The notes: generated by a model from the sequence alone, not told the origin. A stretch of 64,000 nucleotides of DNA from Bombyx mori (GCF_030269925.1 NC_085108.1:8122001-8186000), one strand, 5' to 3'. Positions 42,301 to 53,261 are shown, counted from the first letter of the stretch. Program-made: numbers and translations.

Positions 42301-45300
42301 ATGGAGCCGTCGCCGATGCTCTCGCAGCCCCTGAGGGACAGCTGCCGGAGGAACCCGCCGCACCGCTGCGATATGTTCTCTATGACCGGACCCTGGGCGG
42401 AAATATCTCACTTTAGTTTATTCGTGCTCTAAAAGTAGCATTGACTGTCAAGTTTTGTACGCTTTACATTGCGCGTTCACTTTGCAATTTTTTTTTAATG
42501 GATTTTATGACCTGGTAACTAAGACCTTTAAGTCATGTCTTATTTTAATTTATATTCTTATTTTTATGGAAAATGATAATATGGAGTGAAATGAAATGAA
42601 ATGAAGATGATTAATTTGAGACAGTCAATTGGAATGAAATTAAATGAAATGAGCTGAGAGCATATGAGAAGAGATGAAATATAATCTCAGTAAAATGGTG
42701 GTTATTTACTGAGACTTTTTCTGTGGACTTTTTGGAGGATCCCGAGAAGTTACATCCAGCGACTTTGTTTCATTTTCCCACATTTGTGCACTTTCACAGA
42801 TATTAAACAGTTAATAAACCACCGTTATTACACATTTAAACCTGAAGAAACACTAAATAGACAAAAAAACTTCAGAGGTGTCAAGGGACACCCGGATGGA
42901 ACGAAGTTCCTTTCGATTAATTAGTGAAGGAATTGTAATTTTTTTTTAAAGATATAATAATAAATTACGGCATTATGAAGAAGAAAAAGACAATACTATG
43001 AACTAAATTACTATTGTTGAAACGCTATCTCGAGAAACTGTACTCATTACGCGGACCAATCGGATACGAGCAATGTCAGGCGATAAGCGCCTACACGTTG
43101 ATTGGTCAGAATGACGGATCTAAAAAGTGTCGTGACAACTTTTCGTAAGAATTTTTTCCGTCTAGCCCCCTTTCACAACGCGCGATAAGGAACTTCGTTC
43201 CAAAAACAAATCACACAACTTCACTGCTCGCGTTCCCGCCAAAAAGTCCCCCTTAGTAAATTAATTTTAGGTTAAAGTAGTAATTGTTTGCTTGTCTACG
43301 GTTTATAGTCCGCAATAATACCTGATTATAGTTAAATTTTGATATATGGATCAAACAGTCGAACGCTATGATGTGTCATACTTCAAACGAGGCTTGTGGA
43401 GAGTTTTTAACGGTAGGCAGGGGCTTGGCTCTGCCCTGGTATTACTGACATCTATAGGCGACGGTAAACACTCACCACCGGAGGGGCCGTATGCTCGTAT
43501 GCATACATCATAATCGGTTGCTCTTAGCACAGCAGTCGTGGTCATGAAGAATTCTTTGACAGATGTTTTCCATAGTTTGCGAAGTGAGGCCAAGCGCACG
43601 CACTTGTTAAGTCGGGTCTCAGTAAGGTCTTTCACCTGATCAGTCCAGCGCACGGGGATTCGTCCACGAGATCGCTTACCATTGACCCTACCCTGAACAA
43701 TCTATATATATATATATAAATGAAGTGCTGTTCGTTAGTCTCGCTAAAACTCGAGAACGGCTGGACCGATTTGGCTAATTTTGGTCTTGAATTATTTGTG
43801 GAAGTCCAGAGAAGGTTTAAAAAGTAAATAAACATGAAAATGCTCGGATTTAAATAAAAATAACAATTTTGTTTTTCCTTTGATGTGTCCCCCCGTCGGA
43901 CGGATTCCTTTTATTTGTTTTAAGTTTATTTTATACAACAGTTTAGCTCTATTATTTATCGATTGAGGCACTACGAAATCTGCCGGGTCCGCTAATAAAC
44001 AATAAATAACTTGTATGCATAAAAGGGCAATAAAACAAGCCTCCCTCGTACAGTCCTACAAAGAGTAAGTGAGCGTCACGCGGCGGTCCCCACTCACCTC
44101 TACGTCCCTCTGAAACTCGAACAAATCTATTCGTTGCCAGTTGGAGCCGTCCAGCGCCAGAATGTTCCACAGCTTGGAGACCTGTAACGATCAGCTGATA
44201 TGTGTTTCTGTACGTATTCTATCAAGTACTTATTCTAAGCTCACAGTGGATCCAGTTTGAGGGACACATATTCAGTGTGCGTAATTTTAAACTTTTTCGT
44301 CTGTGTGTCGCATGTCGCGTGACGGTCGGCCGCGGAGTAGGCATAAAGTGAAAGACGCTCGTCAGAGCAGCCAAGGCCAATATGGCGGCGCCTACAGTTC
44401 GCAGCAGCTGACCGTGTAGTGTATGGACTGTTACTCATTTGCGCCAGTGCTCCACGCTATGTTGTTTTTGTCAGTGTTTAATGTAAATGTTGTTTGTCAG
44501 AGCTAAATGTCTATAATGTGAAAAAAAGTTTCACTTTTACACATTTTTTTCTTAGATGTGTAGACGAACTCACAGCCCACCTGGTGTTAAGTGGTTACTG
44601 GAGCCCATAGACATCTACAACGAAAATACCACCACCCACCCTGAGATACAAGTTCTAAGGTCTCAGTATAGTTACAACGGCTGCCCCACCCTTCAAGCCG
44701 AAACGCATTACTGCTTCACGGCAGAAATAGGCGGGATGGTGGCACCTACCCGTGCGGACTGACAAGAGTTTTTTAATGTCCTCGATAGCGTAAAAGTTTA
44801 CTCAAATTTGTATGCAGTTGGAACAGCGACGCTAACGGCAAACGTTCCAACTCCATACAGATTTGAGTTAACTTTGACTCTATCGAGAACGTTAAAACAC
44901 TCGCACCAAGCACGGTGCTCGATTTTCGCTATTAAGACCCCGGCGTTAGGTTCTGGGGGTCACAAACCGTTTTAAATCTAATTCGGTATAACTCACAATA
45001 GGTACCGTCGACCCGGAAACTTGAGGTCGGGGTCATGAATAAATTGAATTATATGCAAATAAAATTAAATTAAATTTTAACACGTGCAAATATGTAGTAC
45101 TAACCGGTAATGCTAGTTTTAATTATTTATTGTAAAAAGTAATTTTAATACGCAATGGTGCTTCTATGATTGGTTTGCAAATCTAATATAATATTGTTTA
45201 TTTTCCCAGTGACTGGTGCTGCCAAACTTGAAACATAAAGTCTCCTATGCCTTACTATAGCAGAACTTAAGAAATGTTCACGATTGACTTCCACGTTGAA

Positions 45301-48300
45301 GAATAACGTAATGTAATAAAAAATGATAAATATATCGACGCTTGAAAGGCAAACGTGACTAAGCGACAATGCGTGAACTTTACAGTAGAATAATTTAAAG
45401 TTGAAATACCTGAAAAAAAATCTATTTTAATGAATCTAGCTTTAGGATTGGAATTTTAATAGACCTAGAAATATATATTTTTTGCACATCGAATATGGTT
45501 ATTGCCTATCATTTATGTACAAAGCAGTTATTGTCGCTTAGTCACGTTTGCCTTTCAAGCGTCGATATATATATATTTAAGAGCAGTACCTGCGCACATC
45601 TGCACAGCGACACCACGTCTAAGTACGACAGTATCCTCAGCAGCAGCTCCTTGGGCAGTTTCCTGTTGATGTGGTTCTCATCTTCGTTCGTAAAACGAGT
45701 TATCTGTAACGTAAAATAAAACTTTTACGATTCTTATTCATATTCCATTTCACTGATTAGCAATGAAGCATTTGCATTAGAAGCAAAATTATTATTATTA
45801 CATTACATTGTGTATTTGTATGTATACATATTTATAAATACTGGTGGTCCCGCAGTAGTCGAAATTCGATTATAATTAATTGGAATTATAAGTTTGTACA
45901 CTGATTCTATTGTAAAGATTTATAAACTTATATTAATCACAGATTTCGCCAAGACTACACTTTAGACAAATATTAATGAAGACAAACAATATTTAATCTA
46001 TTCTCAATTTGACTATAAGCGGTAAGAAAAGTTTGACAATAAACAAAAAATGTACATGCGTGTGTGTCAAATACATGGTAGTGTGTGTAATGTTTTTTTT
46101 ATTGATTTAATGTATTATTTATGCATAATTTAAAAAAATATTAGCATTGTGCACTCCTTCTCTATATTCTCTATAAGTGTGGGAAATTGGTTACTCCTCC
46201 GTCCGCGCAATTTTTGTAAAAAGGGATACATAATTTCTGCTTCACGTATTAGTATATTAAATATTTAAATGTATGGTATTTGTGTATGTATGTGTATGTG
46301 TATATATCTATATTCAAATTGATTTGTACACCGCGTGTAATTCGTTTCCAAATGTCCACCTGATGCTGGAAGAAATCGCTCTTAGCGACAAGACCGCTAA
46401 TTGTCCTTTTTTGTCTCTCTCATATGTACTCTCTCATATTGGATTCGATTAACACGATGGCACAGTAGTCAGCAACTGCGACTGTTGTCCCGAACTTCGA
46501 ATCCCTCTTCTGGTAAGCATTCGCGTGACAAACAGACCTATCTATCCTGTGTCCGCGTATATTAGTCTCTGGTTTCCGAAGTGTAGGGAATCGTATCTTG
46601 GGGTTCTACTTTACATAACCTACATACTGACTGTCAAAGTAAACTCAAGTATTTCCGCGCGTTCTAAACAGATCTTCCACATGTCCACGGCTCGAACGAA
46701 ATATGCTTCTAACTCTTTTGTCCGTAGATCCTGTGGGTTGTATGATGCTAAGTTCTCTAATGCTGACATCTTTTGCTTGTCACTTGTAGCTTAAAGAAAA
46801 GCTATTTTAAAATATTTATAAGGTGATTTAGTCCAATAAGTATTGTAGTTTTATAGTGTAAGTTGATGTACATAATAATATGTGCGTATTGTGTTGCTTT
46901 TGTTTTTTTGTAAATTAAATTTCTAAATATCTCTTCTCTGTTCACTTTCTACTTATATGTGATTATGATTGTGGAAACATATTTGGTTGTTGATTTAGCT
47001 ATATTTTTTTAAATATTATATGTTTGTATTGTACTGTTTGTTTCTCAAATAAATAAATAAAACCACCGGTCTTAAAAATAGACAGCGAACAAAATCAAAG
47101 AGAATGTATTTTTTATTGTTGTCTTAGTTTGAAGTTAAGTACAATAACCACGAGCAGTCCATAAACTTTATTCGTCTGCCATCCTTCCGGTGACAGGAAC
47201 GGTAGGCGATTATATAATAAGGGGAAACTAGATAATTAAGGGGGAATTAGATAATTAAGGGGTAGGACCTCTTGTGAGTCCGCGCGGGTGGGTACCACCG
47301 CCCTGCCTATTTCTGCCGTGAAGCAGTAATGCGTTTCGGTTTGAAGGGCGGGGCAGCCGCTGTAACTATGCTTGAGATCTTAGAACTTATATCTCAAGGT
47401 GGATGGCGCATTTATATTGTGGATGTATATGGGCTCCAGTAACCACTTAACAGCAGGTGGGCTGTGAGCTCATCCACCTACCTAAGCATTAAAAGAAATA
47501 ATTGATAATTAACGTTTCCAAAAAATAACTTATTAGTAAACATGTTATTACTAAATAAGCTGTATTAAGAGTTTTAAAAACGGAAATGATAAGTTATATT
47601 GTGATTGATTAAATGATAAAGTTTCTGTGGTATGAACGCGAAATAGTTTATTGAGCAATTCTTGGCTCGTCAAGGATGGTTTTAAGACAGCGTTCTTCAC
47701 ACGACAATTTTTACTGGTAGTAGGACCTCTTGTGAGTCCGCACGGGTTTGTACCACCGCCCTGCATATTTCTGCCGTGAAGCAGTAATGCGTTTTGGTTC
47801 GAAGGGTGGGACCACCGTTGTAGTTAAAAAACTGAGACGTTCATATCTCAAGATGGTTGGCGGCATTTACATTGTAGATATCTATGAGCTCCGGTAACCA
47901 TTTCACAACAGGCGGGCCGTGAGCTCGTCCACCCATATAAGCAATAATAAAAAAAAAATACCCTGGAGTACTTTTCTTTCACAGAGATGCGCGACCGCCT
48001 TTGTATTGGGACACAAAATATAGACATAAATCACGTCACGTGGGTAGCCGGAACACACAAGAGTCGTACCGCTTCTAACCAGTGTCACGAGACAACCACA
48101 TGAGAGTTATGTTCAGAGTTGTGGGTCAATGGACAGATTAAGGACCGTTAATTCATTTGCAGGAACACACCAGATGCAAACTGCTTACAACTGGTTACTC
48201 TATATATGGTAGGGCTGGATTCCACAATGCTATTCATTTATATATAGCTACTAAACAAATAAAAAAAGGAAATGAGAATCAGTTTTATTTTTATTTTTAT

Positions 48301-50574
48301 TATTTGCCGATTGCAGATAAATATAGAGAAAAAAATATATATTTAAATGTGCCACCCAGCTTGAGATATAAGTTCTAAGATCTCAGTATAGTTACAACGC
48401 ATTACTGCTTCACGGCAGAAATAGGCAGGGCGGTGGTACCTACCCGCGCGGACTCACAAGAGGTCCTACCACCAGAAACAACAGTTGACAAACAAAGAAG
48501 AATAAGACACTTAATTATTGAGTCTTTGCTTATCTCAATTTAGACTATCACATAATTCCCTATATTAACTATTTAAGAAATTGTTTTATTAATAATAAAC
48601 AATACACACATGTTTTTGCTTAGTTATAGAAAAACAAATTTAAGGAACCAGATCCAGGATAACATAGATATTGCAGTCACGGTAATTTATCTATTAAACC
48701 TTTGGGTAATTACACCGTACACTTGGTAATAAATAGATAGATTAGATCTATCACTGGATCGGCTCTCAACCCACTGAGAAGATCTCACAAAAAACTCAGT
48801 GGGCTGTATCTATGGATTATTTAGCTTGTGGTTTTTTTATCTATGCGAACAAATAGGATTATGTCGGCAAGAGTTATTCTAACAAAAACTGACTGTGAAT
48901 GAGGTACCTACACACGGGTTTGTTTGTGAGCCATCATAACCACATCCACGCGTGAGATCTAATGACTGATAAAATGACTATAGACAAGGTTATAAATTAT
49001 ATTGCAGTCTGTACAGTATCAGGAATAGGAAATACACCTGGTGAACTCTGTGGGGTCTTAATTGTATTGTATAGTGGCTCAACCCTACCAGGACACACGG
49101 CTTTGTGGAAGAAATAGTGAGAATGATGGTTCTTATCCTGGGATTAAAATACACCATACTACCAATGACTGCATTATTATTGAATTTTAAGAGCACATCC
49201 AATGTTGTTTTATCTTGTATTATTTAATGAGTAATTAAGGTTTATTGAAGTTGTCTAAGATGATGATAAAGTCGTTTAAGTAAATGTCAGCACTTTGAAG
49301 AGTATATTTACTAGAGACAAGGGCTCAGAAGATGTCAAAAGTCCATGGTGTTCCATAACTAAGTTGATGTCTCTTTTACTGTGTTTGTCTCTTTTGATGT
49401 ATTTTCTATCACTGCTGTTGGAGAATGCCCTTAGTATTTTGAATACTTATACCCATTTAATATAATCCAAATTACATTTAGCAGCCACTTTTAAAAATTT
49501 CTTTAGATCTTACCTCAGTGCTTAAAAAGTTTCCTATAATTAGGAGCCTAATTATTCATTCCATAACAGTAATAGCTAATGTCAGAAGACTTATGTCATG
49601 TATCTTAATACAATTAACAAATTGGGGAAAACTGGAAATACTGAACTCACTATGTATTATTCTAATATATTGTTTATTATGTACCCTGGAGACTAGAAAC
49701 ATATTGTATAACTTCTACACAATGCAGCACTATTGTCTAGATCTAGAATATGAAACTTTAATTAGAATACTATCAGCGGCATTGCAATTTTTCTTGGGAG
49801 AATATACTGGCCTGATTTTTTTAAAGATAACAGGTAGGTACTTTTCCTAACTCTTATCCTTCACAAGTGTATGTTAGGCAGTTAACAATGTTATAATGAG
49901 GAACATGTTATTGTATGATGTGTAATTTAAGATGTTCTGCATTTTCATTACAAATATATGTCATACATTTTGATATGGAAGGTTTTTTTTTTTAAAGCGA
50001 TTGTTTATTTTTTTTATTATAAATAATAAAAAATAAATAATAAATCTACAGTGCATGTATTTAGACATAATTATTGTATTATTAATGTGTGTGCAAATGA
50101 CATATTAATTTTCTTAATTTCGATAGAATCATAACGGTAGCGACGCATGAGTTGAGTGTCCGGCGCACGCGCAGGTCGTTTACACTGACCCGAACAAAGA
50201 AAAGCAATTAAAACAATTGTGGTTTCTTCATTTTTAAATCACTTTTTACAGTTGTATTATTTTAATGAAAAAAAAGTATGTAACCGGAATGAATTAATAT
50301 GCAAGAATGCACGTATTAATATGTAAGATTGACAAAAACGGAACGTAAAACATTGAATTTAAAAATAGAACATGTTTATATTTTGACAGATTTCACACTC
50401 GCGATATCCTATCCTAAATAAATGTCACGTACATATGATTTGTTTAAATAAATACGTATTTTTGTAAAGAACAAAGGAATTAATTCGATTCCGTGTCAGC
50501 TGTTTATGTGAAAAAAACACAAACAAAGATACTCATCAATTTACCTCGAATTTACTCCTCCCAGAATGCGTCAT
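36329..50574 (-). CDS. FBXL20: F-box/LRR-repeat protein, FBXL20/FBXL2 orthologue, complete
   Basis: Substrate-recognition subunit of an SCF (Skp1-Cul1-F-box) ubiquitin ligase. Twelve coding exons, in transcript order: 50545-50574, 45590-45703, 44098-44181, 42285-42392, 42072-42169, 41206-41272, 40774-40876, 39669-39754, 38824-39006, 37994-38095, 37482-37569, 36761-36885, plus last exon 36329-36436 (13 segments if the short first exon is counted). All have AG/GT borders and compatible phases and give 431 aa, close to the roughly 436 of vertebrate FBXL20. The F-box starts at residue 26 (LPKELLLRILSYLDVVSLCR). Leucine-rich repeats of the C..(I/L)TD.....L...C type fill about 95-385, for example LDNCPLVTDEALEHL. 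The C-terminus has HLPNIKVHAYFAPVTPP and ends CRCCNII, a CaaX-like box. The first 10-codon exon (MTHSGRSKFE) is inferred from phase and position. Introns hold several TEs. Confidence 0.93.
36482..36695 (+). mobile_element. Bm1 SINE (body) in the last FBXL20 intron
   Basis: CCGGTGGTAGGACCTCTTGA to CCATATAAGCAAAAAAAAA, with an internal deletion of about 30 bp around the TTTCGGTTTGAAGGG segment. It takes up most of the 324-bp intron 36437-36760. Confidence 0.88.
37100..37357 (+). repeat. Unnamed repeat with ATGGCGGC core, copy 1
   Basis: AAACTTTTTCGCCTGTGTGTC, GCATGTCGCGTGACGGTCGG, CCAATATGGCGGCGCC, GCAGCAGCTGACCGTGTAGT, ending GTGAAAAAAAGTTTCACTTT. It is about 93% identical by eye to 44289-44540, in the same orientation. 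It is in the FBXL20 intron 36886-37481. Confidence 0.75.
38143..38265 (+). repeat. Unnamed repeat (GACCTGGTAACTAAGACC family), copy 1
   Basis: GGGGATTTTATGACCTGGTA, ACTAAGACCTTTAGGTCAAC and AAATGAAATGAAGTTGATTA match 42493-42690 and, inverted, 60593-60825. It begins about 50 bp upstream of an FBXL20 acceptor, in the intron 38096-38823. Confidence 0.6.
38533..38806 (-). mobile_element. BMC1/L1Bm-like LINE 3' end abutting an FBXL20 exon
   Basis: A poly(T)-like TTTTTTTCC start, CTAAGTTGAGAGC, GGTGAGTTCACGGGGCTCAA and TGAGAAGATCCGGCGAGAAA, up to CTGGAGGATCCGTAATGACG. The inverted frame has DPPDSLTVLLGTSSTG. The insertion ends about 17 bp from the donor of exon 38824-39006. Confidence 0.75.
39264..39626 (-). 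mobile_element. LINE 3' end (RTIRLWNELPS family) in FBXL20 intron
   Basis: The best preserved copy: an inverted frame with FEIIPSSRFYHRTARHRTRV, LPRTIRLWNELPSTVLPERY, DMSFFKRGSWRVL and IAEVHGRR then stop, followed by a 3' UTR ending GGGCAATAAAAAAAA. It lies about 40 bp from the donor of exon 39669-39754. Confidence 0.82.
39800..40640. other. FBXL20 intron sequence, nothing recognised
   Basis: AT-rich except for a GC-rich segment at 40300-40380 that contains CACGTCCCACGTGACCGGCG. The coding phases on either side are complete, so no exon is needed here. Confidence 0.45.
42493..42690 (+). repeat. Unnamed repeat (GACCTGGTAACTAAGACC family), copy 2
   Basis: GGATTTTATGACCTGGTAAC, AAGTCATGTCTTATTTTAAT, GAAATGAAATGAAATGAAGA and ATATAATCTCAGTAAAATGG. 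Repeated ATGAAAT-type units lie inside. It is in FBXL20 intron 42393-44097. Confidence 0.65.
43376..43500 (+). mobile_element. LINE 3' end (RTIRLWNELPS family), short and diverged
   Basis: TCATACTTCAAACGAGGCTT, GGTAGGCAGGGGCTTGGCTC and CTCACCACCGGAGGGGCCGT. The first of three elements lying side by side. Confidence 0.65.
43507..43700 (-). mobile_element. LINE ORF2 C-terminal fragment
   Basis: The minus-strand frame has RWTDQVKDLTETRLNKCVRL, then ASLRKLWKTSVKEFFMTTTA. Same family type as 25733-25943. It is bounded by the LINE tail on one side and a Helitron on the other. Confidence 0.65.
43701..43995 (+). mobile_element. Non-autonomous Helitron, third family
   Basis: Starts TCTATATATATATATATAAA after A and ends GCCGGGTCCGCTAA before T (CTRR rule). 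It contains GTCTCGCTAAAACTCGAGAA and GGCTGGACCGATTTGGCTAA. Its ends differ from the other two Helitron groups. It is in FBXL20 intron 42393-44097. Confidence 0.75.
44289..44540 (+). repeat. Unnamed repeat with ATGGCGGC core, copy 2
   Basis: Direct copy of 37100-37357, with CCAATATGGCGGCGCC and the same GTGAAAAAAAGTTTCAC end. It abuts a Bm1 SINE at 44547. It is in FBXL20 intron 44182-45589. Confidence 0.75.
44547..44767 (-). mobile_element. Bm1 SINE, 5' end cut by a foldback repeat
   Basis: TTTTTTCTTAGATGTGTAGA through AGCCGAAACGCATTACTGCT to GTGCGGACTGACAAGAG, where the 44768 hairpin begins; the last 20 bp of the expected body are missing. Confidence 0.85.
44768..44898. mobile_element. Foldback (hairpin) MITE-like element
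   Basis: The arm 44768-44824 (TTTTTTAATGTCCTCGATAG onward to TGCAGTTGGAAC) is the imperfect reverse complement of 44844-44898 (GTTCCAACTCCATACAGATT onward to GTTAAAAC). The arms are about 55 bp with roughly ten differences and a 19-nt loop. Confidence 0.75.
45847..46255 (-). mobile_element. Helitron-like element, second family, diverged copy
   Basis: GGTCCCGCAGTAGTCGAAAT, GCCAAGACTACACTTTAGAC, TTCTCTATATTCTCTATAAG and CTGCTTCACGTATTAGTATA match 14713-15132 along its length. The terminal CTAG is CCAG here. It is in FBXL20 intron 1 (45704-50544). Confidence 0.7.
46321..46410 (+). mobile_element. RTE-like LINE 3' tail, second copy
   Basis: TGTACACCGCGTGTAATTCG, CACCTGATGCTGGAAGAAAT and AAGACCGCTAATTGTCC match 640-740. 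Followed directly by a different LINE end. Confidence 0.55.
46425..47062 (+). mobile_element. Probable CR1-like LINE 3' end
   Basis: A frame at 46525-46794 carries ARTKYASNSFVRRSCGLYD, a motif like the C-termini of CR1/Jockey ORF2, and ends at a stop. A 3' UTR of about 260 bp follows, ending in AAATAAATAAATAAA. Only one copy in the window, so the call rests on motif and tail. Confidence 0.5.
47260..47490 (+). mobile_element. Bm1 SINE (body)
   Basis: GGGGTAGGACCTCTTGTGAG to CCACCTACCTAAGCATTAAA, in FBXL20 intron 1. It is preceded by a short direct repeat, AGATAATTAAGGGG(G). Confidence 0.88.
47712..47961 (+). mobile_element. Bm1 SINE (body), diverged
   Basis: ACTGGTAGTAGGACCTCTTG, with an exact RNA polymerase III B-box-like GGTTCGAAGG at 47807, to CATATAAGCAATAATAAAAA. 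In FBXL20 intron 1. Confidence 0.85.
48344..48475 (-). mobile_element. Bm1 SINE, 3'-deleted
   Basis: Starts within the body at AATGTGCCACCCAGCTTGAG and has an internal deletion (GTTACAACG joined to CATTACTGC); ends CCTACCACCAG. No poly(T) end. Confidence 0.8.
48480..50500. other. FBXL20 intron 1, unassigned sequence
   Basis: A degraded BMC1-like piece occurs at 48757-48832 (CAACCCACTGAGAAGATCTC). A 110-codon plus-strand hydrophobic frame at 49518-49850 is bounded by TTTCTTTAG and CAGGTAGGT, which look like an acceptor and a donor, but no partner exons were found. Two GC-richer patches lie at 50120-50190. Confidence 0.35.
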
Positions 50575-50579
50575 GCTCG

Positions 50580-50760
50580 GGTACGGCGTTACTTTCGCCA
50601 CGCTGCTATGTTATTTAACCAAAACGCCGGCACTAAGCAGTTATTTCACTCAGAGACGTAGTACAAAACAAATATGGAGGAAATTTATTTGATTTTCGCA
50701 GACAAGAGATTTGATGGCCTTCGTCAGCTGCGGCCAGTGCTGCCAGACTAAAATGTAAAT
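50580..50760 (-). promoter_or_regulatory. Probable FBXL20 5' UTR/promoter region
   Basis: A locally GC-richer, repeat-free block directly upstream of the inferred FBXL20 start (ATG at 50574-50572). No TATA box was found in it, as is usual for a broadly expressed gene. Inferred from position. Confidence 0.35.
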
Positions 50761-51394
50761 ACTCCCGTATTAACTATTTTTGAGCATTATCTGTAATGAA
50801 TTGTGGAGTTATTGTGTAACATAGTTGTTTCCGATTTCATCTGTTTTGTGTGTTCGTTTACTGGACCTTTGACTTATTTGCCAACCGTAATGTCATGTAT
50901 TTCTTGGGCGCTTCTTGTAGTTTTTACATTAATTTAAAAACCCTTCTGGAATGGTATTTTCTTGAAAAACCGGATCAATAACAGAAGTTTTTAAATGAAG
51001 CTCTCACTTTTGGAAATATAATTTCCTATTGATGTCCGTCAAACAAACACACCCTTAAGCTTGTCTGGTCCAAAATTTGATTGAAGCAATTTTGAGTGTT
51101 TTCGTTCTTCCTAAGTACTTACTTAAATCAATTAAGGTCAGTAGTTTTTTATATTCTTAGTTTGATTGAAAATAAGCCGTCTAGTGGCCGACGCCCGTAA
51201 ACAGAATGTGTATAAGAGAAATGACCTAACTCGCTTTCTTTTTTTCTCCACGGTCGAGTGGTTCGCGAGAGGCTCTGTCTATTCTCACTCTCACTCCCCT
51301 AATCTGTATATTTTCTCTCTAACCGTAACGACTCTGTCACGAGTTAAATTTTACTCTCAACGTGCCTAAAGAAGTTTCACTTCAAAAATTAATA

Positions 51395-51640
51395 AGAGGT
51401 TTTACCGATACACTCTCGGTGCTTTTAGGCTTTTTCTAGAATCGGCCACTGTTCTCGTTGAACTCCTCGAAGATTTCAATATGCGACGTAATCTACAGAC
51501 AGCGTGTCGCGATTCCGATCCAGTGGTAGATCCAGCGAAGCACTGCTTTTGCTAGAGCAAATGTCAAAATGATCTAAATTAAAGTCAAAATAGTCGCTCA
51601 AGGCTATTAGCAAAAAGTTGTAGGCAAAACAAGCGCCTAA
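51395..51640 (+). mobile_element. Degraded BMC1/L1Bm-like LINE 3' end
   Basis: Weak collinear match: ACTCTCGGTGCTTTTAGGC, then ATCCAGTGGTAGATCCAGCG and AAGCACTGCTTTTGCTAG, then CTCAAGGCTATTAGC. 50761-52111 otherwise shows nothing I recognise. Confidence 0.55.
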
Positions 51641-52111
51641 AAATTGTCCAAAGTTAATTTGAAATTTGTCTTGGTGTCATTTTCCAATTTTTCATAAGCT
51701 GGTAACATTAAAACACGTTCCAAAGATTTGCTATAAGACGAATGCAAATTTTCACATACAATATTTATTCTTCACTTTAACTAGATCATTTTCCATATAG
51801 CCATCCTGTTGTCGGATATGCAAATGTTTCTCAAACATGGAGTTAATAAAATAGTAACTCTATGTTCTCAAATTAATGGTATAAAATGTTTTGTTGTCAG
51901 ATAACAAAGCAATTGTGACAAAAATTATAGTATAATAAAGTAGGTATAATCATTTTATTTTAATTATTTTCAACACCGTCGTTCGAGGATCGAGGAGGTT
52001 TTACTTTTTTGTATGCAGACAACTAAAGACATCATTATTGTAAACACTTAGGTAATTACATAGTCATGTTACTTTGTGTTTTGTATTATTATATTCACGA
52101 TAAGAAAGGTT

Positions 52112-52315
52112 TCTTTAGATAGGTTGCAGAGCTCACAACCCATCTGGTTTTAAGACATCTAAAGCATAAATTCCGCTACCCATCTTGAGATATAAGTTCT
52201 AAGTTCCAGTTTTACAGTACAACGGCTGCCCCGCCCTTCAAACCGAAACGCATTACTGCTTCACGGCAGAAATAAGTCGGGCGGTGGTACCTACCCGTGC
52301 GGACTCACAAGACTC
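52112..52315 (-). mobile_element. Bm1 SINE, strongly diverged
   Basis: TTTCTTTAGATAGGTTGCAG, AACCCATCTGGTTTTAAG and then the well-kept ACCGAAACGCATTACTGCTT and GTGCGGACTCACAAGA. Confidence 0.75.
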
Positions 52316-52396
52316 CCTACAAATACTAAAGAGAGTTTTTAACATTTTTTTTAATTATTTCTCCCTGTCTATTTTATGGTGCACCACCCGAAACTT

Positions 52397-52616
52397 TTTT
52401 TTTATTGCTTAGATGTGTGGACGAGCTCACAGCCCACCTGGTGTTAAGTGGTTACTGGAGCCCATAGACATCTACAACGTAAATGCGCCACCCACCTTGA
52501 GATATAAGTTCTAAGTTCTCAAGTATAATTACAACGGCTGCCCCACCCTTCAAGCTGAAACGCATTACTGCTTCACGGCAGAAATTGGCTGGGTGGCACA
52601 AGAGGTCCTACCACAC
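52397..52616 (-). mobile_element. Bm1 SINE (body)
   Basis: TTTTTTTATTGCTTAGATGT to GGTCCTACCACA, with about 22 bp deleted near the 5' end of the element. 52617-53255 shows only AT-rich DNA. Confidence 0.88.
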
Positions 52617-53255
52617 AAAGCCACTAGTCAACTAGTCATTCGTACCACGCTCGACACTGATTATTTGTTGTTTGTTATTAATATAATTTTGTAATTGGCT
52701 TTTTATCAATTTACGCTTTTTATTATCTGATTAATTTCGATATGAAACGATTATTTACCAAATAAACGAGAAGGATTGAGTTTTGTTTTGCTTAGTGACA
52801 GTTGGTCGGGTTAGCATTGTCCTTTTTTAGGATTGGGACGACTTACTAGTACCTACTACTACGTACTACTGAATAAGGGTGAGACCGATATATTAGTATT
52901 CATTATGATATTCGTAATACAGCTTGTATTACGAATACCGTATTAAGTGTAACTCGTTTACCCGTTTTATCGAAGTATATTAAGATATCAGGATATTCAC
53001 GTATTAGTTAAGGTATTATAATATTACATCATGAATATATTAATATTAGCTAATATTGACAAATATCGGTATTAACCCATCTTTACTACTGAACTACGCA
53101 CGTACCTACTTAGTTCATGTTGGATGTTCAAGGAGATAAATAGATACAGTAATTAAACAACTTCATTTGCTTTTGTTTTTATTGTACACCACACATGATA
53201 TATAAGAATATAAAAAATATAAAAATAAAACTTTTCAAAATTGATTAAAACACGA

Positions 53256-53261
53256 TTTATT
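53256..53261 (-). terminator. Poly(A) signal AATAAA of the AKR gene
   Basis: AATAAA on the minus strand, 179 bp after the AKR stop codon and before a U-rich stretch, a normal distance for a short 3' UTR. Confidence 0.55.
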
